Positions 26,288 to 37,731 of a DNA stretch of 64,000 nucleotides are shown here, one piece after another. The DNA is taken from positions 62,001 through 126,000 of the forward strand of contig MKTY01000009.1 of NCBI GenBank assembly GCA_001898485.1, written 5' to 3'. The translations under genes and the position numbers were made by a program. Source of the stretch: Sphingobacteriales bacterium 46-32 (GTDB lineage Bacteria; Bacteroidota; Bacteroidia; Chitinophagales; Chitinophagaceae). The notes beneath the pieces were generated by a model. That model was not told where the DNA came from. It did not search any database and saw only the letters and a list, made by a program, of their open reading frames with translations. Numbering within the stretch: position 1 is the stretch's first letter; each line of letters begins with the position of its first letter.

Positions 26288-26500
26288 TAAATAACGTACT
26301 ATGACTTTTTACTATAGCTAATTTTCTTAAGGATTTCTGAAAAAATTAGATACGGATACTAAGATACAAATTAAATCTTCGTGTGCGTTAGCTTACGCCA
26401 AATCCCGCCACTCAAAGCCAAACCCTGCAACATTTCCAAAGGCATTTGCTTCTGCTCCTAATTTTAGGCTTCAAGCAAAATTCTAAACAAAAATTATAGT

Positions 26501-26938
26501 ATGGATACACAGCAAAAAGACTTATCGTATTTCAGGTTACGACTGCAAGAATTATTAAACACAAGCTTCCCCGAAAAAGCAAACGACCAAAAATTTATTG
26601 AGCAACGTTCTTCGTGGGCTGCCAATGCCTACGAGGGTGCTTTCAGTTCGGGAAATGCAGTTGAACAATGCAACGAGATAGCCAACTACATTCTGTTTGA
26701 GGGCTTGCACTTCTCCAAATTCGACACCGTTTTTCAGGTGGTATGCAATGAGTTCGATACCATAATGGCAGATGAGGAACTGCGCCCGTTCGCCCTTAAA
26801 ATGTTCCTTGTTTGTGAGCCTGTTTTCTCCGGCTATCAACTAACCGATGATTTCGCTTATAACACAGAGTACGACCTGCTCTATACCGAAATAACCGGAA
26901 CCATCGCAATATGGATAGAGGAAAATGGGCTTCAGTAA
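26501..26938 (+). CDS. DUF1896 domain-containing ICE protein
   Basis: A 145-residue acidic protein of the DUF1896 family ([51 protein letters not shown]), found almost only beside the large methylase-helicase gene of Bacteroidota mobile elements. It overlaps the helicase start by 14 bases, so the two are translationally coupled and probably act together. The function is unknown. Confidence 0.88.
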   Translation: MDTQQKDLSYFRLRLQELLNTSFPEKANDQKFIEQRSSWAANAYEGAFSSGNAVEQCNEIANYILFEGLHFSKFDTVFQVVCNEFDTIMADEELRPFALKMFLVCEPVFSGYQLTDDFAYNTEYDLLYTEITGTIAIWIEENGLQ

Positions 26939-29900
26939 ACGCCAACATCTCCAACAGAACATTGATGCCCTACGAATTGCTTTTAAACTTGAAAAGGAGA
27001 AACGACAAGCCACCGTAGGGGAAAGACTGCTAATGATGCAATACAGCGGATTTGGCGGTCTTAAATTCGTTCTGAACCCCATAGCGAATGAAATAGACAT
27101 CAATCATTGGAGAAAGACCGAACACGACTTTTTCCCGATTACGCAGGAACTCCACCAGCTACTCAAAGAAAATTCCGAAGACGAGAAGCAATATCGCAGG
27201 TATGTGGACAGTATGAAAAGCTCCGTACTGACAGCTTTTTATACACCGCCACAGGTAATAGATGCGATTTCCGCAACCTTGCGTGAAAGCGGTCTGAACA
27301 TTGATAAATTCCTCGAACCGTCCGCAGGTATCGGCTCATTCATACAATCCTTTTCAGAAAATCAAAAAGCCAGTGTTACCGCCTATGAAAAGGATTTGCT
27401 CACAGGCAAGATTTTAAAACAGCTTTATCCCGAAAGCAATATCCGTATAAGTGGTTTTGAGGAAATTCCTGAAAAGGAACAAAACAGCTATGATGTAATT
27501 GCCAGCAATATACCGTTTGGCGATACTTCCGTTTTCGACCTTTCCTATTCCCGAAACAGAGATAACGCAAAAGTACAGGCTGCCCGAAGCATACACAATT
27601 ACTTTTTCCTGAAAGGTGCTGATATGCTCCGTGAGGGCGGTTTGCTGGCTTATATTACTTCACAGGGCATTCTGAATAGTCCTAAGAACGAACCCATACG
27701 CAGGGCGTTGATGCAGGATAATAATTTGGTTTCGGTTGTTCGCTTACCCAACAACCTGTTTACGGAATATGCAGGTACGGAAGTCGGAAGCGACCTCATT
27801 ATACTGCAAAAAAATATTGCAAAACAAAATCTGACCGAAAGGGAAGATCTGTTTTGCCGAAGCAGGCAAACAGAATACAATACACCTGGTAATGCACTCT
27901 TTCAGGACAACACAAGGATTGTGCATACCGACCGTAAATTAGATACCGACCCATACGGACAACCTGCATTAATCTATACGCATAAAGGCGGCGTTGAGGG
28001 AATTGCCAAAGATTTAAAACAAATGCTTTCCGAAGATTTTGGCAAGCACCTGAATTTGAATTTATACAAAGGCGAACGGAACGATGAACTTGTTATACAA
28101 ACTCCGATAACGCCAACGGTTACACCTCCGGTTATCGAACCTGTAAGCATTCAGCAAAAACCGCAACCTGTACCCACGCCTGTAACCCATCGGGAAAGCC
28201 CACAGGAATTAAAGCAACTAAGCATCTTCGACTTGTTTGAAAATGCGAACGAGCCTGTAATGGTTGCTGCTCCGTCCAAAAGAACGACACAAGCCAAAAG
28301 GCAAAGCACTAAAACAAACCGCCGTGCAATAGGTCGCCAAACTGACCTGTTCAGTGCGATGCAGCAACCTTATACGCCTCCTGTTACCAATAGAGCCACC
28401 AATGGAAATACATCAGCCAACGGCAAAAAACAGGAAGCTATCGGCGACCTGTTTTCAGGTTTGGGTGGGAATGGCCAAGCTGATAAGCCAGCCATTCCCG
28501 ATAGCATTCCCAAACCTGCTCCGTACAGTGGCGAACTGCAATCGTTCCACCGCAACGATTGCCTTGTGGTGGATAATGGTTGGGTGGGTCATCTGCAAAA
28601 TGTAGATACATCAGACGGTACGGCAATATTCCATCCCTTGCAGTTACTGCCCTCACAGAAAGCAAGAGCCGAAGCGTATATCGGGGTGCGTGATGTTTAC
28701 CAAGAGCTTTACACCAAAGAGGCACAGCATCAGACTGAATACAAGGGAGAAAGGGAAAATCTTAACCGTTTATATGATGCCTTTGTCAAAAGATACGGCA
28801 ACCTCAACATTGCCGATAATATCAAGCTCATTAAAACGGATAGTTCCGGTAAGGAAATCCCTTATTTGGAGCGTGTGATTGGTGGTGTGGTACACAAAGC
28901 GGATATATTCAGCCGACCTGTAAGTTTTTCTACCATAACCATAGCAACGGACAATCCCGAAGAAGCATTAGCGGCTTCGCTGAACAAATACGGAAGCGTG
29001 GATTTGGGCTATATGTCCGAAATCAGCGGTATGACCGATGATACTTTGAAAGTAGCCTTACACGGTCGTATTTTCTACAATCCTTTACAAAGGGAATATG
29101 AAATATCCGAACGCTGGATTGCTGGCAACGTAGTGGAGAAAGCCGAAGAGGTACGAACCTACCTCGAACGCAATCCCGATGATATCGAAGCCAAAGCAAG
29201 CCTTACGGTTTTGGAAGAAGCCCGCCCAAGACGAATTGAGTTTGAGGAACTCGATTTTAATTTGGGCGAACGCTGGATACCAACAGGCATTTATGCCCGA
29301 TTTGCTTCGCATCTTTTTGATACAGATGTACTCGTTCATTACTCTGAAAGCTCCGATGACTTTTCCCTAAAGTGCGACCGTAAGAATTTGCATATATGGG
29401 AAAAATACGCTGTCAAAGCAGAAAGCCGGACGTTTGACGGGATTGCCCTGCTCAAACACGCTCTTGTCAATACCACGCCTGATATAACCAAAAAAGTGAT
29501 GGTTGGCGACCAAGAGGTCAAGGTACGGGATATGGAAGCCATACAAATGGCGAACACCAAGATTGACGAAATCCGTACCGCCTTTACCGATTGGCTTCAC
29601 GCCCAAAACGATGAATTTAAAAACAGGCTAACCGACCAATACAACGATACGTTTAACTGTTTCGTCCGACCGAACTATGACGGCAGCCATCAGGACTTTC
29701 CGGGATTAGACCGTAAGGCATTGGGCATTGAAGACCTGTATTCGAGCCAAAAGGACACGGTCTGGATGATTAAGTTAAATAACGGTGCTATCTGCGACCA
29801 TGAAGTAGGTGCAGGAAAAACGTTGGTAATGTGTACGGCTGCACAGGAGATGAAGCGTTTGGGGTTAGCCCATAAGCCGATGATTATCGGGCTGAAAAGC

Positions 29901-32360
29901 AATGTTCACGAAATTGCTGAAGCCTATCGTACCGCTTACCCTCACGCAAAAATATTGTTTCCGGGTAAGGAAGATTTTACGCCCCAAAAACGCCTGCGGA
30001 TTTTCGGAGATATTAAAAACAATGAATGGGATGCTGTCATCTTAACGCACGACCAATTCGGAATGATACCGCAATCGCCCGAAATACAAAAGGAAATACT
30101 CGAAATCGAATTAGACAGCGTAGAGCGTAACCTCGATGTACTGCAATCGAAAGGCAAGGAAGTTACCAGAGGGATGCTTGCCGGAGTAATCAAGCGGAAA
30201 GAAAACCTCGAAGTCAAGCTCAAAACCCTGCAACACGATATTGAAAACCGTAAAGATGATGTGGTGGATTTTAAGATGATGGGCATTGACCACTTGTTCG
30301 TTGATGAAAGCCACCAGTTCAAAAACCTGATGTTCAACACAAGGCATACAAGGGTAGCCGGATTGGGCAATGTGGACGGAAGCCAAAAAGCATTGAACCT
30401 GCTCTTTGCTATCCGTACCATTCAGGAACGAACAAATGCGGATATGGGAGCAACCTTTCTTTCGGGTACAACTATCAGTAATTCGCTTACCGAACTATAC
30501 CTATTGTTCAAATATCTGCGACCAAGAGCATTGGAAAAACAAGGCATTCATTCTTTTGATGCGTGGGCAGCTATCTATGCAAGGAAAACAACCGATTATG
30601 AATTTTCGGTTGCCAATAATATCGTTGCCAAAGAGCGTTTCCGCTACTTTATCAAAGTACCAGAGCTTGCACAGTTCTACTCCGAAATTACGGATTACCG
30701 AACGGCAAAGGATATAGGTATTGACCGCCCCAATAAAAACGAGGTATTGTATAATATACCGCCTACGCCCGACCAGGAAGAATTTATCCAAAGCCTGATG
30801 GAATTTGCAAAAACAGGAAAAGGAGAACTACTCGGAAGAGCACCTTTATCTCCATCGGAAGAAAAAGCAAAGATGCTTATCGCTACGGATTACGCCCGTA
30901 AGATGTCGCTCGATATGCGAATGGTAAGTGGTGCGTATGATGACCACCCCGATAACAAGGCTTCGCATTGTGCGGCAAACATTGCCAAGTATTACAACCA
31001 ATACAACGCACAGAAAGGAACGCAGTTCGTTTTCTCCGATTTGGGAACATACAAGCCGAGCGAATGGAATGTGTACTCCGAAATCAAACGCAAGCTCGTG
31101 GAAGACCACGGCATACCTGCAAACGAAATCCGTTTTATACAGGAGGGCAAAAATGATAAGCAACGTAAGGAACTTATCAAAGGAATGAACGAGGGTAAAA
31201 TCCGTGTGCTGTTCGGTTCTACAAGCATGTTGGGAACGGGCGTAAACGCACAGAAAAGAGCCGTTGCAATTCATCATTTAGATACGCCGTGGCGACCGAG
31301 CGACCTTGCCCAAAGGGACGGTCGTGCAATAAGAAAAGGCAATGAGATTGCCAAGTTCTTTGCCAACAACAAAGTAGATGTAATCATCTATGCCGTTGAA
31401 AAATCATTGGATAGTTATAAGTTCAACCTGTTGTACAATAAGCAACTTTTTATAGACCAATTAAAAAACAATAACCTCGGCAACCGTACCATTGATGAGG
31501 GCAGTATGGACGAAAAATCGGGAATGAATTTTTCGGAATACGTGGCTATCCTTTCGGGAAATACAGACCTGTTGGATAAAGCCAAGTTAGAAAAACAAAT
31601 TGCCGGATTGGAAAGCGAAAAACAGGCGTTCAACCGTTCTAAATTCAGTGCCAAATACAAACTGCAAGACTTTACGGAATTGCTGGAAAGTACTCAATCC
31701 CGTTTTAACCGAATGAGCCTTGATTGGGGAAATTTACAGCAACGCATACAAAAACAGTCGGACGGCTCAATTGCAAATCCTGTACAGTTGGACGGTTTAC
31801 CGCCCAATGCGGATATAAAACTAATCGGTGCAAAGCTCAACCAGCTTGCAGACAAAGCCCGAACCGGAGGTCAGTATGAAGAAATCGGTACGTTATACGG
31901 ATTTACACTTTTGGTAAAAACGGAAATGTCCGAAAAAAAGGGTGTGGATATAAGGGTAAACCGCTTTTTGGTACAAGGAGAAGGTAATATCAAATACACC
32001 TACAACAACGGTCTGATTGCTAAAGATGAAAAGCTGGCTGCTACGAACTTCCTTAATGCACTGGAGAAATTGCCCGGCTATATCGAACAGGAGCAAAAGA
32101 AAATTGTGGAAATACAAAAGGATTTACCTGTTCTTCAGGAAGTGTTAAATGGTACGTGGTCTAAGGAGAGCCGATTGAGCCAACTCAAAACGGAACTGGC
32201 TTCCGTTGAACGAAAGATACAATTGTCTATCACACCGGAACCTAAAGAACAACCATCAGAAGAGGTCGAAAAACAGAAAGAATCCACAAAGGTTTCGGAA
32301 ACCATTATACAGACAAAAGGTATTCATATACCATGTGGGTATTATAAGAAAGTTCATTAA
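26925..32360 (+). CDS. Giant N6-adenine methylase-helicase ICE protein
   Basis: An 1,811-residue protein. The N-terminal methyltransferase-like domain (about 100-300) has [15 protein letters not shown] and SNIPFGD at 194-200 in place of the NPPF catalytic motif. A proline/glutamine-rich linker follows (about 395-550). The C-terminal half is a SNF2-type superfamily 2 helicase: Walker A GAGKT at 962-966, DESH box at 1127-1130, and the motif VI region [14 protein letters not shown]. Similar proteins are standard in Bacteroidota ICEs, perhaps modifying or protecting transferred DNA. The last residues ([14 protein letters not shown]) look unlike the usual ending, and the stop overlaps the convergent rteC-like gene. 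Confidence 0.92.
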   Translation: MGFSKRQHLQQNIDALRIAFKLEKEKRQATVGERLLMMQYSGFGGLKFVLNPIANEIDINHWRKTEHDFFPITQELHQLLKENSEDEKQYRRYVDSMKSSVLTAFYTPPQVIDAISATLRESGLNIDKFLEPSAGIGSFIQSFSENQKASVTAYEKDLLTGKILKQLYPESNIRISGFEEIPEKEQNSYDVIASNIPFGDTSVFDLSYSRNRDNAKVQAARSIHNYFFLKGADMLREGGLLAYITSQGILNSPKNEPIRRALMQDNNLVSVVRLPNNLFTEYAGTEVGSDLIILQKNIAKQNLTEREDLFCRSRQTEYNTPGNALFQDNTRIVHTDRKLDTDPYGQPALIYTHKGGVEGIAKDLKQMLSEDFGKHLNLNLYKGERNDELVIQTPITPTVTPPVIEPVSIQQKPQPVPTPVTHRESPQELKQLSIFDLFENANEPVMVAAPSKRTTQAKRQSTKTNRRAIGRQTDLFSAMQQPYTPPVTNRATNGNTSANGKKQEAIGDLFSGLGGNGQADKPAIPDSIPKPAPYSGELQSFHRNDCLVVDNGWVGHLQNVDTSDGTAIFHPLQLLPSQKARAEAYIGVRDVYQELYTKEAQHQTEYKGERENLNRLYDAFVKRYGNLNIADNIKLIKTDSSGKEIPYLERVIGGVVHKADIFSRPVSFSTITIATDNPEEALAASLNKYGSVDLGYMSEISGMTDDTLKVALHGRIFYNPLQREYEISERWIAGNVVEKAEEVRTYLERNPDDIEAKASLTVLEEARPRRIEFEELDFNLGERWIPTGIYARFASHLFDTDVLVHYSESSDDFSLKCDRKNLHIWEKYAVKAESRTFDGIALLKHALVNTTPDITKKVMVGDQEVKVRDMEAIQMANTKIDEIRTAFTDWLHAQNDEFKNRLTDQYNDTFNCFVRPNYDGSHQDFPGLDRKALGIEDLYSSQKDTVWMIKLNNGAICDHEVGAGKTLVMCTAAQEMKRLGLAHKPMIIGLKSNVHEIAEAYRTAYPHAKILFPGKEDFTPQKRLRIFGDIKNNEWDAVILTHDQFGMIPQSPEIQKEILEIELDSVERNLDVLQSKGKEVTRGMLAGVIKRKENLEVKLKTLQHDIENRKDDVVDFKMMGIDHLFVDESHQFKNLMFNTRHTRVAGLGNVDGSQKALNLLFAIRTIQERTNADMGATFLSGTTISNSLTELYLLFKYLRPRALEKQGIHSFDAWAAIYARKTTDYEFSVANNIVAKERFRYFIKVPELAQFYSEITDYRTAKDIGIDRPNKNEVLYNIPPTPDQEEFIQSLMEFAKTGKGELLGRAPLSPSEEKAKMLIATDYARKMSLDMRMVSGAYDDHPDNKASHCAANIAKYYNQYNAQKGTQFVFSDLGTYKPSEWNVYSEIKRKLVEDHGIPANEIRFIQEGKNDKQRKELIKGMNEGKIRVLFGSTSMLGTGVNAQKRAVAIHHLDTPWRPSDLAQRDGRAIRKGNEIAKFFANNKVDVIIYAVEKSLDSYKFNLLYNKQLFIDQLKNNNLGNRTIDEGSMDEKSGMNFSEYVAILSGNTDLLDKAKLEKQIAGLESEKQAFNRSKFSAKYKLQDFTELLESTQSRFNRMSLDWGNLQQRIQKQSDGSIANPVQLDGLPPNADIKLIGAKLNQLADKARTGGQYEEIGTLYGFTLLVKTEMSEKKGVDIRVNRFLVQGEGNIKYTYNNGLIAKDEKLAATNFLNALEKLPGYIEQEQKKIVEIQKDLPVLQEVLNGTWSKESRLSQLKTELASVERKIQLSITPEPKEQPSEEVEKQKESTKVSETIIQTKGIHIPCGYYKKVH

Positions 32361-33184
32361 ATTTCATCCTCTTCATCCATTCTCTTAAGTAGACTTTCTT
32401 TAAGGCTGTCAAGGAATTTGGTACGGTTTATTTTCCGGGATTTAAGTTCCATAAACGTATGATAGAAATCGCCCAAACTAATATTAAAAGCAAGTTCAAA
32501 TGTTTTAGCAATAAGTTTGATGTCGGCATTTCCATTATCGAAAACACCTTGTGAATGAAGCGCATAAATTAATTCTGTTAATGCCGTTTTATTTCCTGTC
32601 CAATTTAAAGGATAGCTTTCATATACTTTTTTTTGTTTGTGACTACTTAGCTGGTCTTCAAGATAGACTTGTATCAGATCGTTCGCAATAATTTTAGCTA
32701 CCTTGAAATCGTGTGAAGTTGAGAAACTGTGGTCCGCTTCGAAGTAATAAGTATCTAAGCTCAACTTTATATTATGCCTTCCTCGGATAAAATATGCATC
32801 ATCCAGATAAGTACTGTTGGTTCTATAATATTTGTAAAAATCTAGGTTATTGTTAAAATACCTCTTTAATTTTTCAAGTTCTCTGTTGAGGTATTTTTTG
32901 ATTGTTTTTTCACCACCAAAAGGCTTTTTGGTTTCTATCTTGTAGATGGCATTGTAATAAATAAGTTTTGAGAGAATGACAGGCTTCAGGTATTTAAAAA
33001 AATAGATTTCCGCATCTACATTTTTAAATCCTCTTTTTTGAACATATTCTTTTACATCGCAAAGGCACTTGACCACAAGTTTAATAATAGCTTCTATACG
33101 TTCCATAGATCTGTCTGTTTCAATTTCCAATTCGCTGATTCTCATTTCTAGTTTGTGAAGCGTTTCATTGTAAAATTTATCCAT
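32357..33184 (-). CDS. Second RteC-family protein
   Basis: A 275-residue RteC-like regulator on the opposite strand, clearly homologous to the protein at 17895-18740 but divergent. Shared blocks are [27 protein letters not shown] (about 60), [20 protein letters not shown] (about 117) and a C-terminal [23 protein letters not shown]. Its gene end overlaps the helicase gene end by four bases. Having two rteC-like genes suggests a composite element or the remnant of a second ICE; it marks the start of the cargo region. Confidence 0.85.
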   Translation of the reverse strand: MDKFYNETLHKLEMRISELEIETDRSMERIEAIIKLVVKCLCDVKEYVQKRGFKNVDAEIYFFKYLKPVILSKLIYYNAIYKIETKKPFGGEKTIKKYLNRELEKLKRYFNNNLDFYKYYRTNSTYLDDAYFIRGRHNIKLSLDTYYFEADHSFSTSHDFKVAKIIANDLIQVYLEDQLSSHKQKKVYESYPLNWTGNKTALTELIYALHSQGVFDNGNADIKLIAKTFELAFNISLGDFYHTFMELKSRKINRTKFLDSLKESLLKRMDEEDEI

Positions 33185-33544
33185 TCAATTATCCATTTAA
33201 TGCTCTAAAAAAGTCCTTTATTGTAATGTTTAACCTTGTTTTAAAAATATATACATTTAGCTCAAACATGATCAGTTGTCAGTCGGTAATATGGTAAGTG
33301 ATTGTCTTTCTTCGATGCTGTTTAACGTGTGCAAAAGGTAAAGTCTGGTATATAGTTGATCGCAAAAGATTTTATCAGATTAATAGCCTCTATTTATCCA
33401 CCAAAAATTCTCCCTATTTGTTTTATTTCCTCAAGGAGATCGATGAGACTGGTACTCCCCTTGGTTGCGATATTTGGTCTAAAATATGATTTCAATAAGC
33501 AATGTGTTTGTTATTGGTAAACATATTGCTTATTGAGATTATAT
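33185..33544. other. Intergenic region between rteC2 and the efflux operon
   Basis: About 360 AT-rich bases. It contains the rteC2 upstream region on the minus strand and, at 33493-33535, an inverted repeat downstream of the RND gene: arms of 17 bases (each containing CAATAAGCAAT or its complement) with one mismatch and a nine-base loop. No T run follows, so it is only a weak terminator candidate. No convincing gene is present. Confidence 0.55.
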
Positions 33545-36500
33545 TTAAATATCATTTTCAACCAGAACTATTTCTTTATGTTTGTTTAAACCCATTCGTA
33601 TCATGGTTCGCTCCAAGATGTAATATAGGAGGGGTACAACAATAAGAGTCAGAAACAAAGAACTGATTAACCCGCCTATTATTACCCAGCCCAACCCATT
33701 CTTCCATTCGGCAGCTGCACCAGTAGCTAAGGCGACTGGCAACATGCCGATTACCATAGCGAGCGTTGTCATTACAATAGGTCTGAAGCGTTGATGTGTG
33801 GCATTTATCAATGCTTCTTGTAATGGAATACCTTTCGATTTAAGATGATTTGTATAATCCACCAATAATATCGCATTCTTAGCAACAAGACCGATGAGAA
33901 CCACAAGACCCAACATTGTGAAGATGTTCAAGGTTTCCATTGTCAATGCTAATGCAAGAAGTGCTCCTATTACAGCCAGTGGTAAAGATGCCAGGATTAC
34001 TAAAGGATACACCAAGCTATCGTATAGCAATACCAAAATAACATATACCAACAAGATAGAAACCATAAGCGCAAGTCCCAATGACCCGGAACTCTCATCC
34101 TGCATTTCAAGTTCTCCTCCAGGTATTACCTCTATTTGATCGGATAGGTGCAGATCTTCGATGACTTTATTTATATCTGCTCCGATATCTCCCAGAGGTC
34201 TTCCTGCAATCTGAGAGCTGATCGTAACTGAAGGCATTCTATCCCTGCGTTCTAAAATGGTCGGGCCTTCGGTTTCTTGTATCTGTGCGAACTGTTTCAA
34301 TTGTATCAATTTTCCTTCGTTATTCAATAGAGAGAGATTTTCAACATGACCAATCTGTGTTCTATCTGATCTATCGAGTCTCATATTGATATCATACTCC
34401 ACATCCCCCCTTAGAAATTTACCATCAGTATTACCATTAAATGCCAAATTCAGGGTCTGACCGAGGTTTTCGAAGGATACTCCCAAATGTGCCATTTTCT
34501 CTCTGTCTGCCACGATGCTAATCTGGGGATCTCCATCTTTTGATGAAATTTGGGGTCCCATAACCCCATTGATGTTTTTAACTTCCTTCAATATTATATT
34601 GGCAGCAACTCGAACAGAATCTACGTCTCTGCCAACTATATAATATTGTACGGGGGCTTCATCGATATTCCCCATCATGTCGGTCATACCAAGGCTTACA
34701 ATCGTTCCGGGCAGTGTACGCTCTAGTTCCAGCTTCAAATATCCTGCAAGGTCCTTCGCCGATACGGAACGTTCGTTATGGGGTATAAGTTTTACTCGTA
34801 TTTCTGACAAACGAGCCTGCACTTGCCCGCTTTCCTCAGCCCCTACAGTGGTAAAAATATTCTCCACTAATGGATTGTTTATCACCGTATTTTCAGCTTT
34901 TAAAGTAATCTGATTTGTGTGCTGTAAAGTGACGTCACGGGGTAGCTCCAACTTAATTACAAACTGTCCCTGATCACCCTGCGGTGCAAAATCACTCCCG
35001 ATAAAACCCATGCCAACCAAGGCGAAACTACCTATAAACATACTGCCAACAGTTAGAAAGACAATCGTCTTGTGTTTGAAAGACCATTTCAATAGACCTC
35101 CGAACCACAACGCTATATCCGAGATGCCCTTTTCGAAAAGTAATTGAAACCTCCCTAAAACCGAGTCCTTTCGAATATGCTCATATTTACCAAACCGGGA
35201 ATAAAGCAATGGTACAACTGTAAAGGACACGATTAAACTGATTAGCACAGAAATGGCGATGGTGAGCGCAAACTGTCGGAATACGTCGGAAATAGTGCCT
35301 TCGGTCAGAGATATGGGTACAAACACCACCACGATTACTAATGTAATTGAAAGAACCGTAGACCCTATTTCCTTAACTCCATCATATGCTGCCTGGATTA
35401 CTGTTTTTCCTCTTTCAAGATGTTTATGAATGTTTTCGATTACAACGATGGCATCATCGACCAGTATACCAATCACCAATGTCAATGCAAGCAATGACAT
35501 GATATTCAGGCTAAATCCCAATAGCAACAAGGGAATGAATGTAATTATCAGAGAAAAAGGTATCGCAACGGCGGCGAAAATGGAATTTCTGAAACTCTGT
35601 AAAAACAGAAATACCGTAGCTGCGACCAAAATTATTGCTAACAAGAGATCGAATAGTACAGAATTTGCACTCCGCACCGTAAATTCAGCATTATCTACTG
35701 CGACAACAAAAGACATCTTCTCTTGATGGTATTTTGCTTCTATAGATTCTAATCTAGCAGTCACTGCTTTAGAAATCTCTACCGTGTTGGCATCCGAAGA
35801 ACGTTGGATCGTAATACCAACTGAAGGAATACCGTTTGTTCTATTAATGGTCTTGACTTCCTTATAGGTTTCTGCAACTTCTGCAATATCCCGTACTTTT
35901 ATTACCGTAGCATCAGGTAACGTTTTCACAACAACATCTCCAATATCCGAAGGTCTTTTGAACCTCCCTTCTAAACGGATCTGCAATTGTTTGTTCTCAT
36001 TGATGAGCTTTCCCACTGGAAAATCCATGTTCGTAACTCGTATTTTTCGGGTAATATCTCCTATTGATAAACCATAGGACTTTATCTTGTCCTCATCCAA
36101 GTTAACTTGCACTTCTTTTTCAAGCCCCCCGATAAGCGACACCCTTCCGACTCCCGGAATCCTTTCAAGCTGAGGTTTTATTTCACGGTCTACAATATCG
36201 AAAAGATCCATTTCTTCGATCGTAGATGTAACACCGATAGTCATTATAGGAATGTCAGTAATTTTAAAATCTGTAATGGCGGGATCTTTGGCATCATCCG
36301 GCAGATCAGAGCGTATGGCATTGACTTTTCTTTGTGCGTCCTGAATAGCTTTATTTAGGTTTGTTGATCCTTTCAAATTGATGGTGACAAGGGAAAAATT
36401 TTCCATGGATGTAGCTGAGATATCATCTATACCCTCCAAAGAAGACACAGCTTCTTCTATTTTTTTTGTCACTGCGTTTTCGACTTCCTGTGCGGCAGCT

Positions 36501-36658
36501 CCAGGATATATGGTGCTGATAGATATGGTACCTGTAGCTATTTCTGGCATTAATTCCTGATTGATGTTCATTAAGGCATATAAACCAAACAGCAATAGGG
36601 TGGCAGAGCAGATAATGATTGCAGAGGGACGTTTGATGGAGAATCTGGCTATTTTCAT
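33545..36658 (-). CDS. RND-family efflux transporter, inner-membrane pump
   Basis: A 1,037-residue HAE1/AcrB-like pump with twelve predicted helices and two large periplasmic loops. The N-terminal PSAIIICSATLLLFGLYAL helix, the porter-domain PGVGRVSLIGG and the proton-relay helix GILVDDAIVVIENI (about residue 400) are characteristic, and the second half repeats the architecture (ILLVDYTNHLKSKG). It expels drugs or lipophilic compounds by proton antiport. It forms an operon with the membrane-fusion and TolC-like genes that precede it, with gaps of only one and four bases. Confidence 0.96.
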   Translation of the reverse strand: MKIARFSIKRPSAIIICSATLLLFGLYALMNINQELMPEIATGTISISTIYPGAAAQEVENAVTKKIEEAVSSLEGIDDISATSMENFSLVTINLKGSTNLNKAIQDAQRKVNAIRSDLPDDAKDPAITDFKITDIPIMTIGVTSTIEEMDLFDIVDREIKPQLERIPGVGRVSLIGGLEKEVQVNLDEDKIKSYGLSIGDITRKIRVTNMDFPVGKLINENKQLQIRLEGRFKRPSDIGDVVVKTLPDATVIKVRDIAEVAETYKEVKTINRTNGIPSVGITIQRSSDANTVEISKAVTARLESIEAKYHQEKMSFVVAVDNAEFTVRSANSVLFDLLLAIILVAATVFLFLQSFRNSIFAAVAIPFSLIITFIPLLLLGFSLNIMSLLALTLVIGILVDDAIVVIENIHKHLERGKTVIQAAYDGVKEIGSTVLSITLVIVVVFVPISLTEGTISDVFRQFALTIAISVLISLIVSFTVVPLLYSRFGKYEHIRKDSVLGRFQLLFEKGISDIALWFGGLLKWSFKHKTIVFLTVGSMFIGSFALVGMGFIGSDFAPQGDQGQFVIKLELPRDVTLQHTNQITLKAENTVINNPLVENIFTTVGAEESGQVQARLSEIRVKLIPHNERSVSAKDLAGYLKLELERTLPGTIVSLGMTDMMGNIDEAPVQYYIVGRDVDSVRVAANIILKEVKNINGVMGPQISSKDGDPQISIVADREKMAHLGVSFENLGQTLNLAFNGNTDGKFLRGDVEYDINMRLDRSDRTQIGHVENLSLLNNEGKLIQLKQFAQIQETEGPTILERRDRMPSVTISSQIAGRPLGDIGADINKVIEDLHLSDQIEVIPGGELEMQDESSGSLGLALMVSILLVYVILVLLYDSLVYPLVILASLPLAVIGALLALALTMETLNIFTMLGLVVLIGLVAKNAILLVDYTNHLKSKGIPLQEALINATHQRFRPIVMTTLAMVIGMLPVALATGAAAEWKNGLGWVIIGGLISSLFLTLIVVPLLYYILERTMIRMGLNKHKEIVLVENDI

Positions 36659-36659
36659 A

Positions 36660-37727
36660 TTATAATCTATTTAATATGGAAACAGGTATTCCATCCGATA
36701 AATTAATTTGTCCGCTATTTATGACCGTATCGTTTAAAGCTAGGCCTGAAATAACTTCCAGTCTTTCATTATCGTAATATCCTATCCTTATACTTCTTTT
36801 GTAGGCTTTACCATCTTTTACAATGAAAACGGACGGGTTTTTCATTCCGCCTACGACAGATTTTCGATTTATCGTAATCGTTGGCATTGATGTTTTAGAA
36901 GATTCGATAAATGCTATAGCATACATTCCTGGTTTTAGGCGGATATCTTTACTTTTCAGCATGATTTCCACAGCGTAGGAATGTAGCTCATTTGCTGTGG
37001 GGGCAACCCTATACACAACACCCGAAAAGCTCTCGTTGTTTAAAGAGGGAAGATGTACTTTTACTTGCTCCCCTTTATTGATCTTGAGTATATCTGCTTC
37101 GGTAATACTTACCTGTAACTTTAGACCATTTCCAGAAAAAATATGAGCTATTTCACTTCCTATTGTTACCCATTGTCCATCTTCAACAAAATCTTTAGAA
37201 ATAATCCCTGAAGAAGGAGCGACGATAGTCGTATGAGCAATTTGATCCTCAAGTTCTGTAATACGTCTTTCTACTTCCCGTAAAGATAGCTGACCATTTT
37301 CGACCTCCTGCTGAGCCACCGCACCTTGCATTTGTAAGGATTCGTAACGTTGTACATCGTTAGCTTTTTTCTCGTAGTCTGCCCGGGTACTCACTAAAGC
37401 TTTTTTTAGAACCTCATTTTCAATCTGAACGATTAAATCACCTTTTTTAACGCTGTCACCCATTCTTTTGTATTTCCTTGTGATAGTACCCTGTGCTTTT
37501 GAGAGTATAAGTATCTCATTATCTGGAATGATACTTCCGTGTAGGGAAAGGTTATTTTGTAACCTCAGCAACTCGGGCTTTTCAACGATAACCGGGATTG
37601 TCATATTGACAACAGTCGACTGTTTTAATTTCTTCTCCATCTCTTCCTTGTTAGCAGACAATTTCCAGATCATGAATGCGGTAAGGATAATTGATACCGC
37701 TACCGGTATGATAATTCTTATTTTCAT
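36660..37727 (-). CDS. RND efflux periplasmic adaptor (membrane fusion protein)
   Basis: A 355-residue HlyD/AcrA-type adaptor with an N-terminal membrane anchor (IIIPVAVSIILTAFMIW), a lipoyl/barrel-sandwich domain (GSIIPDNEILILSKAQGTITRK and later APSSGIISKDFVEDGQWV), a coiled-coil hairpin (about 100-165) and a beta-barrel domain. It links the inner-membrane pump to the outer-membrane channel. It lies one base from the pump gene and four from the TolC-like gene. Confidence 0.94.
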   Translation of the reverse strand: MKIRIIIPVAVSIILTAFMIWKLSANKEEMEKKLKQSTVVNMTIPVIVEKPELLRLQNNLSLHGSIIPDNEILILSKAQGTITRKYKRMGDSVKKGDLIVQIENEVLKKALVSTRADYEKKANDVQRYESLQMQGAVAQQEVENGQLSLREVERRITELEDQIAHTTIVAPSSGIISKDFVEDGQWVTIGSEIAHIFSGNGLKLQVSITEADILKINKGEQVKVHLPSLNNESFSGVVYRVAPTANELHSYAVEIMLKSKDIRLKPGMYAIAFIESSKTSMPTITINRKSVVGGMKNPSVFIVKDGKAYKRSIRIGYYDNERLEVISGLALNDTVINSGQINLSDGIPVSILNRL

Positions 37728-37731
37728 TTCA

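Noticed and set aside
33493-33535. Firm terminator call for the 17-base inverted repeat after the RND gene
   Set aside because: The stem is good, but no T run follows in the direction of transcription, so it is only described as a stem-loop within the intergenic region.
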